Source: Nilaparvata lugens (taxonomy: Eukaryota > Arthropoda > Insecta > Hemiptera > Delphacidae). From it: DNA of 64,000 nucleotides. The translations under genes and the position numbers were made by a program. The first letter of the stretch is position 1, and every line of letters begins with the position of its first letter. A model generated the notes under the pieces. The model saw only the letters and a program-made list of their open reading frames with translations, had not been told where the DNA came from and made no database searches. The DNA lies in contig NC_052505.1 in assembly GCF_014356525.2 (NCBI RefSeq), forward strand, positions 12,131,098 to 12,195,097. The letters run 5' to 3'. Of this stretch, positions 36,512-48,831 are shown one piece after another.

Positions 36512-39483
36512 TGATACCCTGTTCAATTTTAATATTTTTTATGAATTTATAATAACTAGTTGGATTGAATATTCAACATTCCAAAACTAGTTGTTATACA
36601 GTTGTTAGTACAGTATGATGTAATAATAAAAAGTTTTTTTTTTTAAGGGCAATATGGAATTATTTTCTAACATAACATATCAAGTAGCCCCAATACGTTA
36701 TTGGAAAATATGATAATATTAGTTGGCATTGTCAAACTCGCGGATTCTTCAGTCAATATTATCACAATCAAATACAATATAAGACAACACGTCTTATCAA
36801 TAATTAAGCTCATAATATATGAAATAGTTGTTCAAAACTAAAACTATTGTTAACTTGATACTGAATTGAATGTAATGTCCTTTGTACCGAGCAGAGGTTA
36901 GCGGCCCTTATCTCATATTATTTCCTTACTCCCATTTTATACACTTATTTCATCTGTAAATGACTAAAAATATCTAAAATTAGGTTACTTTGTCGAAAAT
37001 TTACAATAATAGTTATATATCTGGTAGGGCCTTCTTATGGTTTATTGATAGAACTGCTTGATTTCTGCCTGATTTATTTTTTAGAACTGCTCGAGTTATA
37101 GAGTACTGAATAAGATGGTTGTAAATATTAACAAACTGTTTGGCGCCTCACGCTGTGAAGTTTATAGTCTAATTAGAATGAATATTGCCTTCGCATTATT
37201 ATTTATCACGTTCTATTATGAATTGAATTTAGCACAATCGAATTGATATGTAATGATTGTCAATCCAATTCATCTATTGACTTGAGCGGGAAATTATTTG
37301 CCAATGAAATTACCACATGAAATTATTAAACTTCATTCATTAAAAAATCCTGGTAACTTCAACCATTTTAGTCTGCTGATCAAAAAAATTATTTTGAACA
37401 AACCAACTTCTGAATAGTCAATAGACCTATTTTCACATTTATCGTATTTAAAAGAAGTTTCAGCTCAAATCTTTGTCACAAACTAGCCAGGTATTTACAT
37501 CTACATGCAGTATTTATAGACGATTTTTGGAAGGGTTCTTAGTCAAGTAACCTTGACTTTATATACGTATTTATAAACGTTACACAGATTAAATCTTTGT
37601 CTATCTACGCAAAAAATTGGAACCTGAAATGAGAATAACGGTAACTTGGCAGTTTTCAAATTTGTGGAGTTTGTATTTTAAATGGTATTTTAGATATAAA
37701 CTAGCCTATTTCTATAGGTAACTAAATTTTCATAATTCTTTTTTCTGTAATTAATTAAAGAGAAATTTGAATAATTGTGGATTACAAAAATAATTTTTGT
37801 TGTAAAAACAATGGTATAAGCGGCTTGTAGACGGGGAATGTAGAGACAAAAAGCTACTGGTTTCCAGTATTTTTCATCTATTTCTTCTATAATATTATTC
37901 AGATAAGTAAATTGAAGCTGATGGAACGTGACGTAATGGATGGTTCTGGCCGCCAGTACATTAATCTTCCATTTCTTCTCTACATTCCCTGTCTATGAGC
38001 CACTCATCTCATTTTTTCAACAAGAATTGGATTGTCAATAACAATACGATAAAATTGTATATTTGGTAATGATTATCAGCTGGTAAATTCAAATAAAAAC
38101 CATTAATCATCTCGTGGCATAACTTATCTCAAAGCACTGGCACGATTGTAACGTTTGTTTTCTGATATCATTAAAATGAACATTTGAAATTGATGAAATG
38201 TAGTCCTATAATTCAATAAATTACATTCGAAATACAAAATATGATTAAGATTGCCTCAGTGTGAAGTTCAATAATTACTACACAAGCAATAGATATTTCA
38301 ATATCTAATTTGTAGTAGTTCAAATTTTCAAAATGATGGTTCTTCCGCCATATTTTACGCTGCGGGATTTACGTTACCGTATCATTTATCGTTCATTAAT
38401 AAGGAAATTTTTCGTCTAGCCGTTCTCAGCTGGGAATAAGCTTAGTGTAGCTTGCTCTCTCAATCGCTATTGTAAAATCTATGAAGCTTTGGTCACACCG
38501 GTGCGAAAAATGTGCGGGACGCGGGACGTCGACGAGAGCAGATTAATTTTAACCTCTCAACCACGGCTTGAAAATTTTCCTGCTTCCTTTTTCCCGCGTT
38601 TCGTACCGGTTTTCGCAAGGCTTCTTAAATATAGCCTATAGCTGTTATATAAATTTGGGAGAGGAATAGCACAAGGTTACCTTATTTTTCCTCTCCCTAT
38701 CATTATGATAATGTACTTATTGTATAAATGAATGAAGAATAAAGAGGGAAACTGATTTAAGAAACGAATCACGGAAATAAACTTTTCACTTTAATAAAAA
38801 TTAAAATTATTTACTCATTACATATCACACAATCATTAAAATTAATTATTTGCTGTAAAAGTATAAAATGTAAAGTTAGCATTTCGGTAGGATTAATTAT
38901 AATTGTGTAAGTACATACACTAGATTGTGCTATTAGATATCTTGAAATTTCGTTGTATTCAGCCTTGGATTAGGCCTAGGCCTATCAGTAAAAGAATGAA
39001 CAAATTCATGTCATACAGTTGAAATTGAATTGAATGCAGTAGTCCATTCCATTGTGTATCAAGCTTTCTTACTAAAAAAAGGGTTCTTAGTCCTTCTAAA
39101 ATCTAAATAATTTGATAAAACTTTATTTTGAACTTGTAAGAAATTTTATTAAATAAAATCTAATCTCTAGTTTCTCAACACTAGGCGATACTAGACAGTT
39201 TTCTTATCCTAATACCAGAGTTCAATCTGTACTAAATAAGTTCGCTGCATGTATTTTGAGTTCATTTTCCATTTAGACTAATTTTTCTCTATTCGACCCC
39301 TAATCATTGTTTTGGTAGAAACCACTCATACATTATACAATACCAGTATTGTAGGCTATCTATCTTTACAATTGATGAATATGATAACGTTCACAGTCGC
39401 TGTCATAATCTTTGAAAAAGTATTTGATTATAAAAAATACATCCCATCAAGGATAAAGCTCTATAGATTGACCCATGTAGGAA

Positions 39484-39552
39484 ATGCTCTATAGATAACT
39501 CTATAAATGCTCTACAGATAACTCCTAACATGCTCTACAGATAACTCCCAAC
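39484..39552. repeat. 23-bp tandem repeat, three units
   Basis: ATGCTCTACAGATAACTC units start at 39484, 39507 and 39530, the first with one substitution, each followed by a 5-bp variable end. Confidence 0.8.
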
Positions 39553-39701
39553 TTTGCAGTAGGACTAGTAATAACCAGGACTAATAAGATGAGCATTATT
39601 ATTATTATTATAATAGAAGTGGAGTCCTCGTACCGCTTGAGCGGAGGGGTTGGATTGGCTTGAAGTTGAGGGTCATTTTTTTAATGTCTCTGGGACTAAG
39701 A

Positions 39702-40242
39702 ACTATAGTGATGTACACGTTATAATGGCAAAGGAGAAAGATAAGAGAAAAACTTTGCCGATCCTCTGTCTTGTCAATGCCTTCTGTAGATGGTAGCTGA
39801 TACAGGTTTATTGATGTAAACGGTTCATTCTCGTTTAAAATAATCGATTATATTTTATTGAACAAGAAATTATAATTTTCAATAATTTCGAAATACCAAG
39901 TATTTAGTATTATTATTTAGTATACAAGGAGTAAGTCTTACTCCTTGGCTCTACAACCCATTCCATTGAGGGTCTTGGCCTCCCGCAGTATGCCTCTCCA
40001 TTCTCGATTTTGCGCCTCAGTTTTTCGAACTCTGATACCCATCTGCCTCAAGTCAGTTTCGACGTCATAATCCAACGCATTCTTTGCCTTCCCCTTAATT
40101 TTCAAAATTTCATGATGAATCTTCACAATCAAGATGAATTATTTAAAAAATTAATTATTAATTCTACATTGTTAAAAGACGATCTGGCAACAGAGCAAAG
40201 CGAGAAAGAGATGGCGCTAGATCTAACGTAGACCTTACTATA
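39702..40242 (+). mobile_element. MITE family A, copy 3, with nested LINE insertion
   Basis: The left end ACTATAGTGATGTACACGTT and the diverged right end GTAGACCTTACTATA bracket family A landmarks (GTAGCTGATACAGGTTTAT, CATTCTCGTTTAAAATAATC, GATCTGGCAACAGAGCAAAG). The middle is interrupted from about 39893 to 40130 by foreign sequence encoding a LINE tail on the opposite strand. Confidence 0.75.
39893..40132 (-). pseudogene. LINE polyprotein C-terminal tail nested in MITE
   Basis: The minus-strand frame ends with VETDLRQMGIRVRKTEAQNR, then EWRGILREAKTLNGMGCRAK and a stop at 39938. The pattern DLxxMGIR...AQxRxEWRxIxREAKT is typical of the last residues of insect LINE reverse transcriptase proteins. 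Only the tail is present, followed on the minus strand by a short AT-rich 3' end. It is a 5'-truncated retroposon inserted after the MITE. It differs from the LINE tail at 11790-12222. Confidence 0.7.
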
Positions 40243-40458
40243 CATTACCAACCTATACAAAAAAGACAAGCTCTTCTATATTCTCTCTATTTTATTGATA
40301 TCCATTCTTACAAGTCTGTAATTGAAAAAAAATCTTATGGGATTTAAGAATGGGACTTAGCGTAAGAGAACCGGAATTCCACACGATCAAAAAGGTCATA
40401 CAAAAAAATTTCAACATGAAAATGAAGCACAGTAAAAATTATCAGCTTTGAAGTTATT

Positions 40459-40591
40459 ACTTTCCTTGCCCTATTACCATAGGTAAGGAAAGTATTGCTT
40501 TCCGAAAAAAATTAAGGTACACCAATTTCTAAATGTCTATACGTTTCAAGGTCCCCTGAGTCCAAAAAAGTGGTTTTTGGGTATTGGTCTC

Positions 40592-40638
<47 letters not shown>

Positions 40639-40646
40639 TGTGTGTG

Positions 40647-40703
<57 letters not shown>

Positions 40704-41352
40704 AATGTATGTGTACACGATATCTCATCTCCCAATTAACGGAATAACTTGAAATTTGGAACGAAAGTTCCTTACAATATAAGGATCCGACACGAACAAT
40801 TTCTATCAAATGCGATTCAAGATGGCGGATAAAATGGCGAAAATGTTGTCAAAAACAGGGCTTTTCGCGATTTTCTCGAAAACGGCTCCAACGATTTTGA
40901 TTAAAGTTATACCTGAAATAGTCATCGATAAGCTCTATCAACGGCCACAAGTCATATATCTGTAAAAATTTCAGGAGCTCCGCCCCATCTATGCAAAGTT
41001 TGATTTTAGATTCTCAATTATCAGGCTTCAGATACAATTTAAACAAAAATTTCGAGTGGAAAAGATTGAGCATGAGAATCTCTACAATTAATGTTCAGTA
41101 ACATTTTCACCTAAAATTAAAAATAAGCTCGAAATTCGAGAAAATGTGATTATTCAATTGCAAATTATTGTTGATTCTATTAAATGATTCACTATGAAGA
41201 GATAGCAGACCTCGTGTGTCTCCAGCGTTATTGCCCTGTCACCAGCTGGCTCAAATCTTTGAATAGTAGACTTGAGATGCGCGGGAACACTAGCGTCAGG
41301 TGATCAATTTTCATAACGGCAAGGAAAGTTGTGTGAGTGCGCCACACCAGAT
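40459..41352 (+). repeat. GT-microsatellite-bearing repeat family B, copy 1
   Basis: It begins ACTTTCCTTGCCCTATTACC and ends GGCAAGGAAAGTTGTGTGAG plus TGCGCCACACCAGA, so CTTTCCTTGCC near the start is inverted near the end. The order inside is GTCTATACGTTTCAAGGTCC, a (GT)n tract at about 40595-40701, ACACGATATCTCATCTCCCA, GTGTCAAAAACAGG-like text, AGGAGCTCCGCCCC and GTCACCAGCTGGCTC. Open frames over the tract (poly Thr-His) are artefacts. It lies in DnaJ-1 intron 2. Confidence 0.85.
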
Positions 41353-42614
41353 TTTTATTAATTGTAATAAGGAGTGAACCAATTAATCCAAACAAACCAG
41401 TGGTTGATTTCCTTTGATGCTTGACAAGTTAATTTATCTCTTAAAATTTTCTATGAACAACATCAATTCTTGTTACTAATTATTGCTGCTCCTACTTAGC
41501 TTCTCTAAAATAAATTCCAGTACAGTGAAATATTCTCATCATCAGCATCATCTCACTCGGTCTATCAACCAAATGATTTGATTTTGCAACAACATGTAGC
41601 TTTTCTTAGCTTGACGTTTTGCCAATATCGTGTAACCTATCTTGGACCTTTGTTTTTGTATGATCTAAAATAGAATTGGATACTTTCACTATCTGTCCTC
41701 AAGTCCTCATTATCAGTTTCTCGTGTGATAATATATTTCTGTTATGGACTAATTAGTATCCAACAATTGGATAATTATTCATATGCATTGCATAAGTTAC
41801 ATTTCCGATTAATAATTTTTAATTTCAAATCCTCAAATTGATACAGTGTGTCAACTTCAGTTGAGTACTTGATAAATGCATTATTATTTAGTTTACTCTT
41901 GATAAGAATTATCTCCAATTAAAATTTAAATTATGACTTGTGGATAATGATATAGTATAACATTATTTCTAATATCTTCCAAGAAGTGCTACTATTCTAA
42001 TTACGTCCTCTACTTGTTCATTAAACAAATGATGATGCCCTCTGCCTCCTACAGTTTTCATGCATTTCAAATCGAGGTACTTCATGTCTGATGAACTTAA
42101 TGGGGTGAAGACATCGAGAAGAGAGGAAAGATCGAAATAATAATAATATATAAGATTATTAAAATATTTTCGATGAAATTCATCATAACTTGATACATTC
42201 TCGTAAACCTAAATTAAGGACCTCGTTTCTTATTAAGATTTAGGCCTATATAGACAATTCACTTTTAAAAATTGTCTCATGTGCTTCTGTTGTTCATACT
42301 GTACATTGAACTATAGGTAGTAGTATTGTCTTCCTGTGTTGTCGTGAAAGTGATGTTGTGGTAGATGGGCTATTAATTTTGAATGAAAATGAATGTTATA
42401 ATTATTCAAATATGGGTGACCACACACAAAAGTATTATCAAATGAAAAAGACTTGGTATTGTCAAAACCATTGACTGATTCATTAGAGCAATTAGAGATT
42501 CTAATTTCGGTTGTTACACCATAATCAATCTCCGGAACCATTAGGCTATATCATCCAAATTTTTTTAATAAATAGGTGGTTTTGACAATATCAAGTCGTT
42601 TTTATTCAGTAATA

Positions 42615-42891
42615 CCATAGAGAAACAATAGCGTAAGTAGATATCCCATGGTATAGGGCGTTTATGTCGCAACTTTTACTGTTATCTCAAGCCGATTACT
42701 GTCGATTATTGTCAATTTTTACTGCTTTGTTGGGGTGAAAGTGTATGAACAGCACAATTTGAGAGACTACCAGCGTCACACAGCTGCATGGGAAAGAACT
42801 ACTTGAACTATTGGCTTGGGATAACAGTAAAAGTTGCGACATAAACGCCCTATACCATGGGATATCTACTTAAGCTATCGTTTCTCTATGG
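42615..42891. mobile_element. 277-bp foldback MITE with TA target duplication
   Basis: Arms of about 85 bp (42615-42702 and 42805-42891) start CCATAGAGAAACAATAGC and end with the near reverse complement GCTATCGTTTCTCTATGG. Inside they share CATGGTATAGGGCGTTTATG and GCAACTTTTACTGTTATC. TA is present immediately outside both ends, as for Tc1/mariner-type insertions. Non-autonomous. Confidence 0.8.
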
Positions 42892-43011
42892 TAATACTTT
42901 TGTGTTCACCCGCATCTGAATGATTTCAACATTTTAATCATTGATCGTCAACTGGTTGCTTGATAGAATAATGATTATAATTGTTTTACATTACTACATT
43001 GATTATTAGCA

Positions 43012-43263
43012 AAAGAAAATCCAAATTAAATGCTGTAATCAACCCCGAAGACTTCTGCTACTGCAAATATTGACAACAGGATAGACAGTTAGGTGGAAAT
43101 TCAATAAGCGCTACTATTCAAAATCATTTTTGAATTATTAGGCAGAATTAGGTAGACAGCTAGATGGAAATTCAAGTAGCGCCAGTATATTGACCCTGTT
43201 GTCAATATTTGCAGTAGCAGAAGTCTTTGGGCTTAATTACAGCATTTAATTTGGATTTTCGTT
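43012..43263. repeat. Inverted pair of SINE-body repeats before DnaJ-1 last exon
   Basis: Arms 43012-43080 and 43194-43263 are near-perfect reverse complements (AAATGCTGTAATCAA, GACTTCTGCTACTGCAAATA, TTGACAACAGG). Between them TAGACAG-TAG-TGGAAATTCAA occurs twice directly. The family also appears at 11310-11475. The right arm ends about 100 bp before the acceptor at 43360. Confidence 0.75.
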
Positions 43264-43360
43264 TAATAATAATTATCAATTCATTAGCATTTGAACAATT
43301 GAAATATCTCAGTAATTTCCATCTGTTTACTAGATTGTAATGAAATTGTTTGTTTTGCAG

Positions 43361-43594
43361 GCTCTGTGTGGCACAATAGTGGAAGTGCCCACACTCACAG
43401 GCAGCAAAGTGACATTGGACTTCTCCAAAGAAATAGTGAAGCCGGCAACAGTGAAGCGAATTCAAGGCCACGGACTTCCATTCCCGAAAGAGCCAAGCCG
43501 TAAAGGTGATCTATTAGTTTCGTTCGATATCAAATTTCCCGACACTCTCTCTCAAAGTACTAAGGACATTTTGTATGACACTCTACCTCAATGA
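43361..43594 (+). CDS. DnaJ-1: DnaJ-1 (Hsp40, DNAJB1-type) last coding exon
   Basis: The terminal coding exon follows a TTTTGCAG acceptor, continues in phase 0 from TLKQ and adds 77 residues before TGA at 43592-43594. It carries C-terminal domain II and the dimerisation end: ALCGTIVEVPTLTGSKV, then GHGLPFPKEPSRKGDLLVSF and DIKFPDTL. The block GLPxPKEPSRxGDLxVxFDIKFPD is diagnostic of the DNAJB1/DnaJ-1 family. The joined protein is 285 + 77 = 362 residues, slightly longer than Drosophila DnaJ-1 (334) and human DNAJB1 (340), mostly because of a longer Gly-rich linker. No frameshift or internal stop is seen, so it appears intact. Confidence 0.96.
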   Translation, partial: ALCGTIVEVPTLTGSKVTLDFSKEIVKPATVKRIQGHGLPFPKEPSRKGDLLVSFDIKFPDTLSQSTKDILYDTLPQ

Positions 43595-45115
43595 GAATAC
43601 GCTTCAGGAGCCTTGTACAGGTTTGATGGTTTCCTAGATAATTTCACCCGGAAGTGAATGAATGCAATTGGACACTCGACTACTGTCAAATTTATTGTTA
43701 ATTTTGGACATGAAAATCTCTTGGTTATGCGATAACACTCTTTTTCATAATTTATTTTCTACGGTGAACAAATAATTCATTTTACAGAACTAATTTTAAT
43801 ACCATGTAGAATAGCACTTATGTAAAAGAATCATGTCATAAAGGTCTAGAAAAAAGCGAAACGAAGTTGTATTATTTATTAATAGAAAGTTATAAGTAAT
43901 GTCAGATAGTGTATATTTTTTATATTGGTGAGTTTGGTTGAATTGGTACTTTCCAGACATGGAAACTATTGTATTATTCTTATTAGATAGTTAGTAAACT
44001 CGTACTTTTTATAAAAAGTAAGTAAATATTGTTAGACTGATTTGTCAGTTGATAACTTGTAAATACCGAACTGAAACTTGATATTAATCTTATATAAATT
44101 ATTGTTGTATGTAGAAATCGATTTTTGAAAACATCTAGTATGTATTTGGACAGCATTTAAGTCTGAAACTAATGAATCTATACAATTATTAAATTCTCAC
44201 ACAATACCTATGACCTCCAATTCAGCCTAAGCGTGTTTAGTTCATTTATACGGTATGAATGTTGAATAAGATTTCATTTAGGTTCCAGAAATTAAAGATG
44301 CCAGACTGACTTTTTCAATTTTCTCAGTCTATAAAATTCCTATCTTTAATTAGTTTTGCTTGAAATTGAATCCAAAGCTATTGTAATAACGAACAAGTAA
44401 TTAATGGACCGTGGTGATTCTCAAAATATTGGAATTCGGCTGTAATTCTCCTTACATTATGAGATTATGAGCAGTGTTCATGGAAGTCGTTCTCCATAAC
44501 AAGTTTCTTGTTTCCTATTGTAACAGAATGTAGAATGCAATCTTAAATTATACATGTGGATAGAGTTTTCTTGAATATTCTAATATTATGCATTCTAAAA
44601 TTTATTCGTCAATTCTCAAGTACTTTATATTTTATAATTTTCAAATATAAATACTTGAAAATTTTTGAAATGCATAAAAATTAGAAATTTTTGTTCATCC
44701 TGCCAATCATATAACGCAATGACACGCTGTGTTGAGTCATGGCAGCTACTAGACTGAACATCATAAAAATTATGTAGGAAATACCTCAAATATTGACAAT
44801 TTGCTTGAAAACTCAAAGAATCGCATTGAAACGTCATCATATTCTTGAGAATGATAATTAGTGAATATCTCGGTCAGCTAGCTCTGAACTGTAAATTAAG
44901 ATCCGCACATAAATTTTTCTCGTAGCCTGTATATATATTCCATCATATTTTGAAGGTGAAACCATATTGGTTATTCAAGTTACACAAAGGCTGCATAAAT
45001 TATTATTATCAATTTGTACATAAAAGTGTTATGTTTGTTTGAATCCGTTATATTTTGTAATTGTGAGAGAATTAATTAAAAATATTTGTAAAATAAAATT
45101 GACATAATTTCAATC
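43595..45115 (+). other. DnaJ-1: DnaJ-1 3' UTR (predicted)
   Basis: AT-rich sequence without further exons follows the stop codon. An AATAAA signal at 45092-45097 precedes a T-rich stretch and is my preferred polyadenylation site. Shorter 3' ends cannot be excluded. Confidence 0.4.
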
Positions 45116-45459
45116 TTGTATAATTATTTGACTTTCCGGTATTCAATAGTGATCTAATGAAAAAACAAAATAGTCTTGGGTTTCTATTTTTATAGATTTT
45201 CACGTATTTTTGGTTCATTCATAATGATGGTTTTTTGATGAATAGCATAATATTAACCTTTGAAATTCAATGCAAGTCTTAATCTGCTATTTAACCATAA
45301 ATTGGGTCGCGTTTACTAGTATCAACTGGGTCGCCAATGTTTCAGCTATAAGGTGTAAGACAATTCATGCCATAATATGATATAAAATTCATTGTCTTCT
45401 ACCAATCTGCGAATTGGTGCTCTATTTAAAGCATTCATTCATTTATAAATTAATTATTA

Positions 45460-45590
45460 GGTAATTGAATATCGCGCAATAACTCAAGAAGAGTGAAGAA
45501 TGATTTGAATAATTGAATATAGGTAATTAGGTGATTGAATATCTCAATAATACAAGAAAAGTGAAGAATGTTTTGATATTTCAGCAACAA
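45460..45590. repeat. Imperfect tandem duplication, about 65-70 bp
   Basis: TAGGTAATTGAATATCGCGC and GGTGATTGAATATCTCAATA start two similar units that each continue AA-AGTGAAGAATG-TTTGA. Confidence 0.6.
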
Positions 45591-46771
45591 AGTAACATTT
45601 GTACTAGCATTTCAATAGTTGAAACTATTCCGATCAAGTCGGGGAAAATTATACGTGTATTTATAATTCAATTCATTTCATTATTTGTCACAGGTTAAAT
45701 AATAAACTTCTGTATAACGGTTTCAGTTGCTTGCGCCATTAAGTTTTCCTTTGTTGAAAAACGTCTGACGAAAATGATGAGAACTTTCCTTCGTTGATAA
45801 TACAGTATTGCGAAGGCAATATGTTGGATGCCCACTGAGATTCAAAATACTGTGGCTGATAGAAGGCAGCACAAGTTGCGCGAAAGAGAAAAATATTTAA
45901 TCGCTTGCAGTGGGAAATGAGAGCACTTTGCCAACTTTGTAAGTCAAAATAGACCTGACGGGGCTAAAATACTCCAATCAACAATTGAGACGCGCATATA
46001 CCAGCAGCTGAGGTGGAGAAAGAAAACTTCTTGCAAGATTTCGCTTCTGTGGCATTTCAAGCTCTATTTTTCACTTCCTACGACTGTGGAAACCAATACT
46101 TTTTCCTTTTTCTAGATGAAAGTCTAAATTGGCTTTATACAAAATAATGACGTGAATCGTTAGTCAGTTCATTTATCAGTTTTATAAAGCTGTTTGAATG
46201 TCACCTCCACATTTACATTATTTAATATCGATGAAAAATTTCTAAAAAAAGAATGAAAATGTAAAATGTAAGAATGAAAGTTTAAAGAGAATGTTATTAG
46301 TAGAACAGTAACAATAATTTACGATCCACTGAGATCAGTAATTGATCAGATTGTCTATTTATTTGAACAACATTGCAATCAAAAATACAAATCCAATAAG
46401 CCTAGTACAAAAATAAATTATTTCCATTTTGTGGTGTGTGGTTACCAATAACAACAATTGGGTCAGAAAGCAAACTGAACTCTGATTTGTGGTTTTTCTT
46501 TATTCATACCAATAATTTATATCTCTATATAACTATTATTTTTTATTCAAGGTTTTCAATACGGTAATTATTTATTCATTACTTATCATTTAAATTATAT
46601 TGGAAGAGCGATATTAGATTAGGTGTAGTGATATTAGAACAGGCAAACCCTTTAATATTCCCCTCCCAAATTTAGATTATTAGTTCGAAATTAGTTTGTT
46701 TTTCACTTCACTCCACATCTCAATTTTCTGTCCAAAAAAATGTTACTTGAATAAACAATAAAAATTGAATA

Positions 46772-47178
46772 CAGTAGCCTCTCTCTTATCCGGACTCATC
46801 GGGACTGAGGCCAGTCCGGATAACGTTTTTTCCGGTTAAACCGACGTTCCCTAAAAGTCGTTAAATTGGTACGCATATTTTGTAGTTTATAAGCCAATAA
46901 TGACTTTTACGTAAAAATAATAAAACTAGACGCTTTATTATGATATATGTGAACACAAAACACAAGAAAATAGTTAGTTGCTAAGCCTTTTTACATTTGA
47001 AATATTTAAAACCAAACAGCCATTATGATTCGTGGCAGGTGCAGAAGTACTGTACAGTCCGGTTGAACCGATGTGCTGATGATTATTTTCCGGTTAAAAG
47101 AGATGTCACTTCCGTGGAGTGTAGTCCGGTTAAACCGATGTCCGGTTAAAAGGTGTCCGGTTAAGAGAGAGGCTACTG
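46772..47178. mobile_element. Pogo/Tigger-like MITE with TA target duplication
   Basis: CAGTAGCCTCTCTCTTATCC at the left is matched by GGTTAAGAGAGAGGCTACTG at the right, giving inverted termini of about 24 bp with one mismatch that start CAGT. TA flanks both ends. Inside, TCCGGTTAAACCGA-type motifs recur several times near both ends. Start, target and CTTATCCGG motif fit pogo/Tigger elements. It is 407 bp long with no transposase. Confidence 0.8.
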
Positions 47179-47999
47179 TACCATAATATTGAACATATTG
47201 AATTACGTGAGAAATTTTTACCGTAGATCTTAGAAACAAATTATGTAACATTTTCAGGTTGGGATATTAGAATTATAAAATTATAAAGAATTACACTCTT
47301 ACTTCAAAATAAGTGATTTTATGAGAGACATTTAAATACTATTAGGCGGTTAATTTTGATTGCATTAACACCTGTTGCTGTCATATAAAGTGTTGAGATA
47401 TGAAGTCAAGGGAAACTACTGATATTCGCAAATGAGTACGTACAGTCATTGAATGTTTTTGACATGAAAATGAAGTAAGGAAACGTTATTATTTGTGAGA
47501 GATGATTGCTTGATTCAGCACTAGACCGCCTTGTACTCTCATCTGGAACATTGAACTTTGGCTCGCGTCCAAAACACAATACTCTTTCCATGCTGCATGA
47601 AATCGCTGACTCATAAACGCCTTTTCGTACCTACAACAAAATCAAAGCGAAACCCATAATTCAGATGGCCGTAAAAGTAAGGAATTCTTTGGTTGCAATA
47701 AGATCCGAACAGGTAAGGCCTATAGGTAGTACTTGTGTGGTACTGTGTAGGCCTCGCAACATATCGCCTACAGCCCAGAATTTGCAAAAAATCCACACAG
47801 CTTCCCACTGGACTCAATGACGCAAGAGTCTACTTCCCAAATAAGAAAACTGAAATTCAGAAAACAAATGGTCAATTTAGTGTATCTGTATAACTTGAGG
47901 CCAGGTGACTTATCGATATGTAATTGATTATTTGAATATCAAGGTTTAAAGGGTCGTTAGATCCCTCTTATTAACCACCTACATTGTTTTTTTAAAGAA

Positions 48000-48831
48000 C
48001 TAAAAATTGATCTAACTAAAGTTTCCAAGATTTCTTAATGAGATCTAACTTGAGCATTGTTATATCTTGTTTTACGATTAGTCATTAATGTTCAAATTTG
48101 TTAAAGAGAAATTCAATTTGAACAGTATAATTTTCATTTAATTTTTAGCATTGTCAGCTACTTACATTGGTAAAGAATGTTTGTAATCTTTTAAAAAATC
48201 TCAGTAAAAATCAGTGGTAAACAACATGTCTGTTGCTATAGATAATTTTTCTCGTATAATTTAGATTTTTATTTTAAAACAGGAACCAAATTTATAACAA
48301 AAAATTCCTCTACTGATTTATTTCTATTCAATATGTTTTCTTGGATTATTGTATACTTGCTTTCTTAAATGAAATGTGGACTTTTATTCTAAAGAAGTAT
48401 TACAATATCTATTGTAAATTAAATTCTTTATAAACATTTTTCAAACTTAAGTTTTCAAGATTTTTTCTTAATGAGATTTAAGCATTCTCAAGTCTTTTGT
48501 TATAGATATATTTTTCCCGTAAAACTTGGATTTTTATTTTACTACAGGATTCAATTTTATGACAAAAAATTCCTCTACTGATTTATCTCTATTCAATATG
48601 TTTTATTGGATTTTTGTTTTCTTAAATATAATGTAGACTTTTATTCTAAAGAAGTATTACAATTTATTGTAAATTAAATTCTTCATAGATTTATTTTTAT
48701 TTAGTATGTTTATTGGATTTCCATTCATTATTTCTTCTTACATGTAAAAAATTATGTTTGATGAATTTAACAATGCTTAAAACTTCTTACATGTAAAAAA
48801 TTATGTTTGATGAATTTTACAATGCTTAAAC
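48000..48831. repeat. Nested tandem duplications
   Basis: A unit of about 265 bp with CCTCTACTGATTTAT, CTATTCAATATGTTTT and ACTTTTATTCTAAAGAAGTA occurs at about 48230-48480 and 48490-48720. A partial related unit lies near 48010-48080. Directly after, ACTTCTTACATGTAAAAAAT followed by TATGTTTGATGAATTT and ACAATGCTTAAA is duplicated with a 49-50 bp period (48734 and 48783). Confidence 0.75.

Larger units (their letters stand above)
36228..43360 (+). other. DnaJ-1: DnaJ-1 intron 2 (7.1 kb)
   Basis: GTAATT donor to TGTTTTGCAG acceptor. It contains foldback elements at 36325-36511, 42615-42891 and 43012-43263, a 23-bp tandem repeat, a family A MITE with a LINE fragment inside, and a (GT)n-carrying repeat (40459-41352). 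Between 36.5 and 39.4 kb I see nothing to annotate. Confidence 0.8.
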
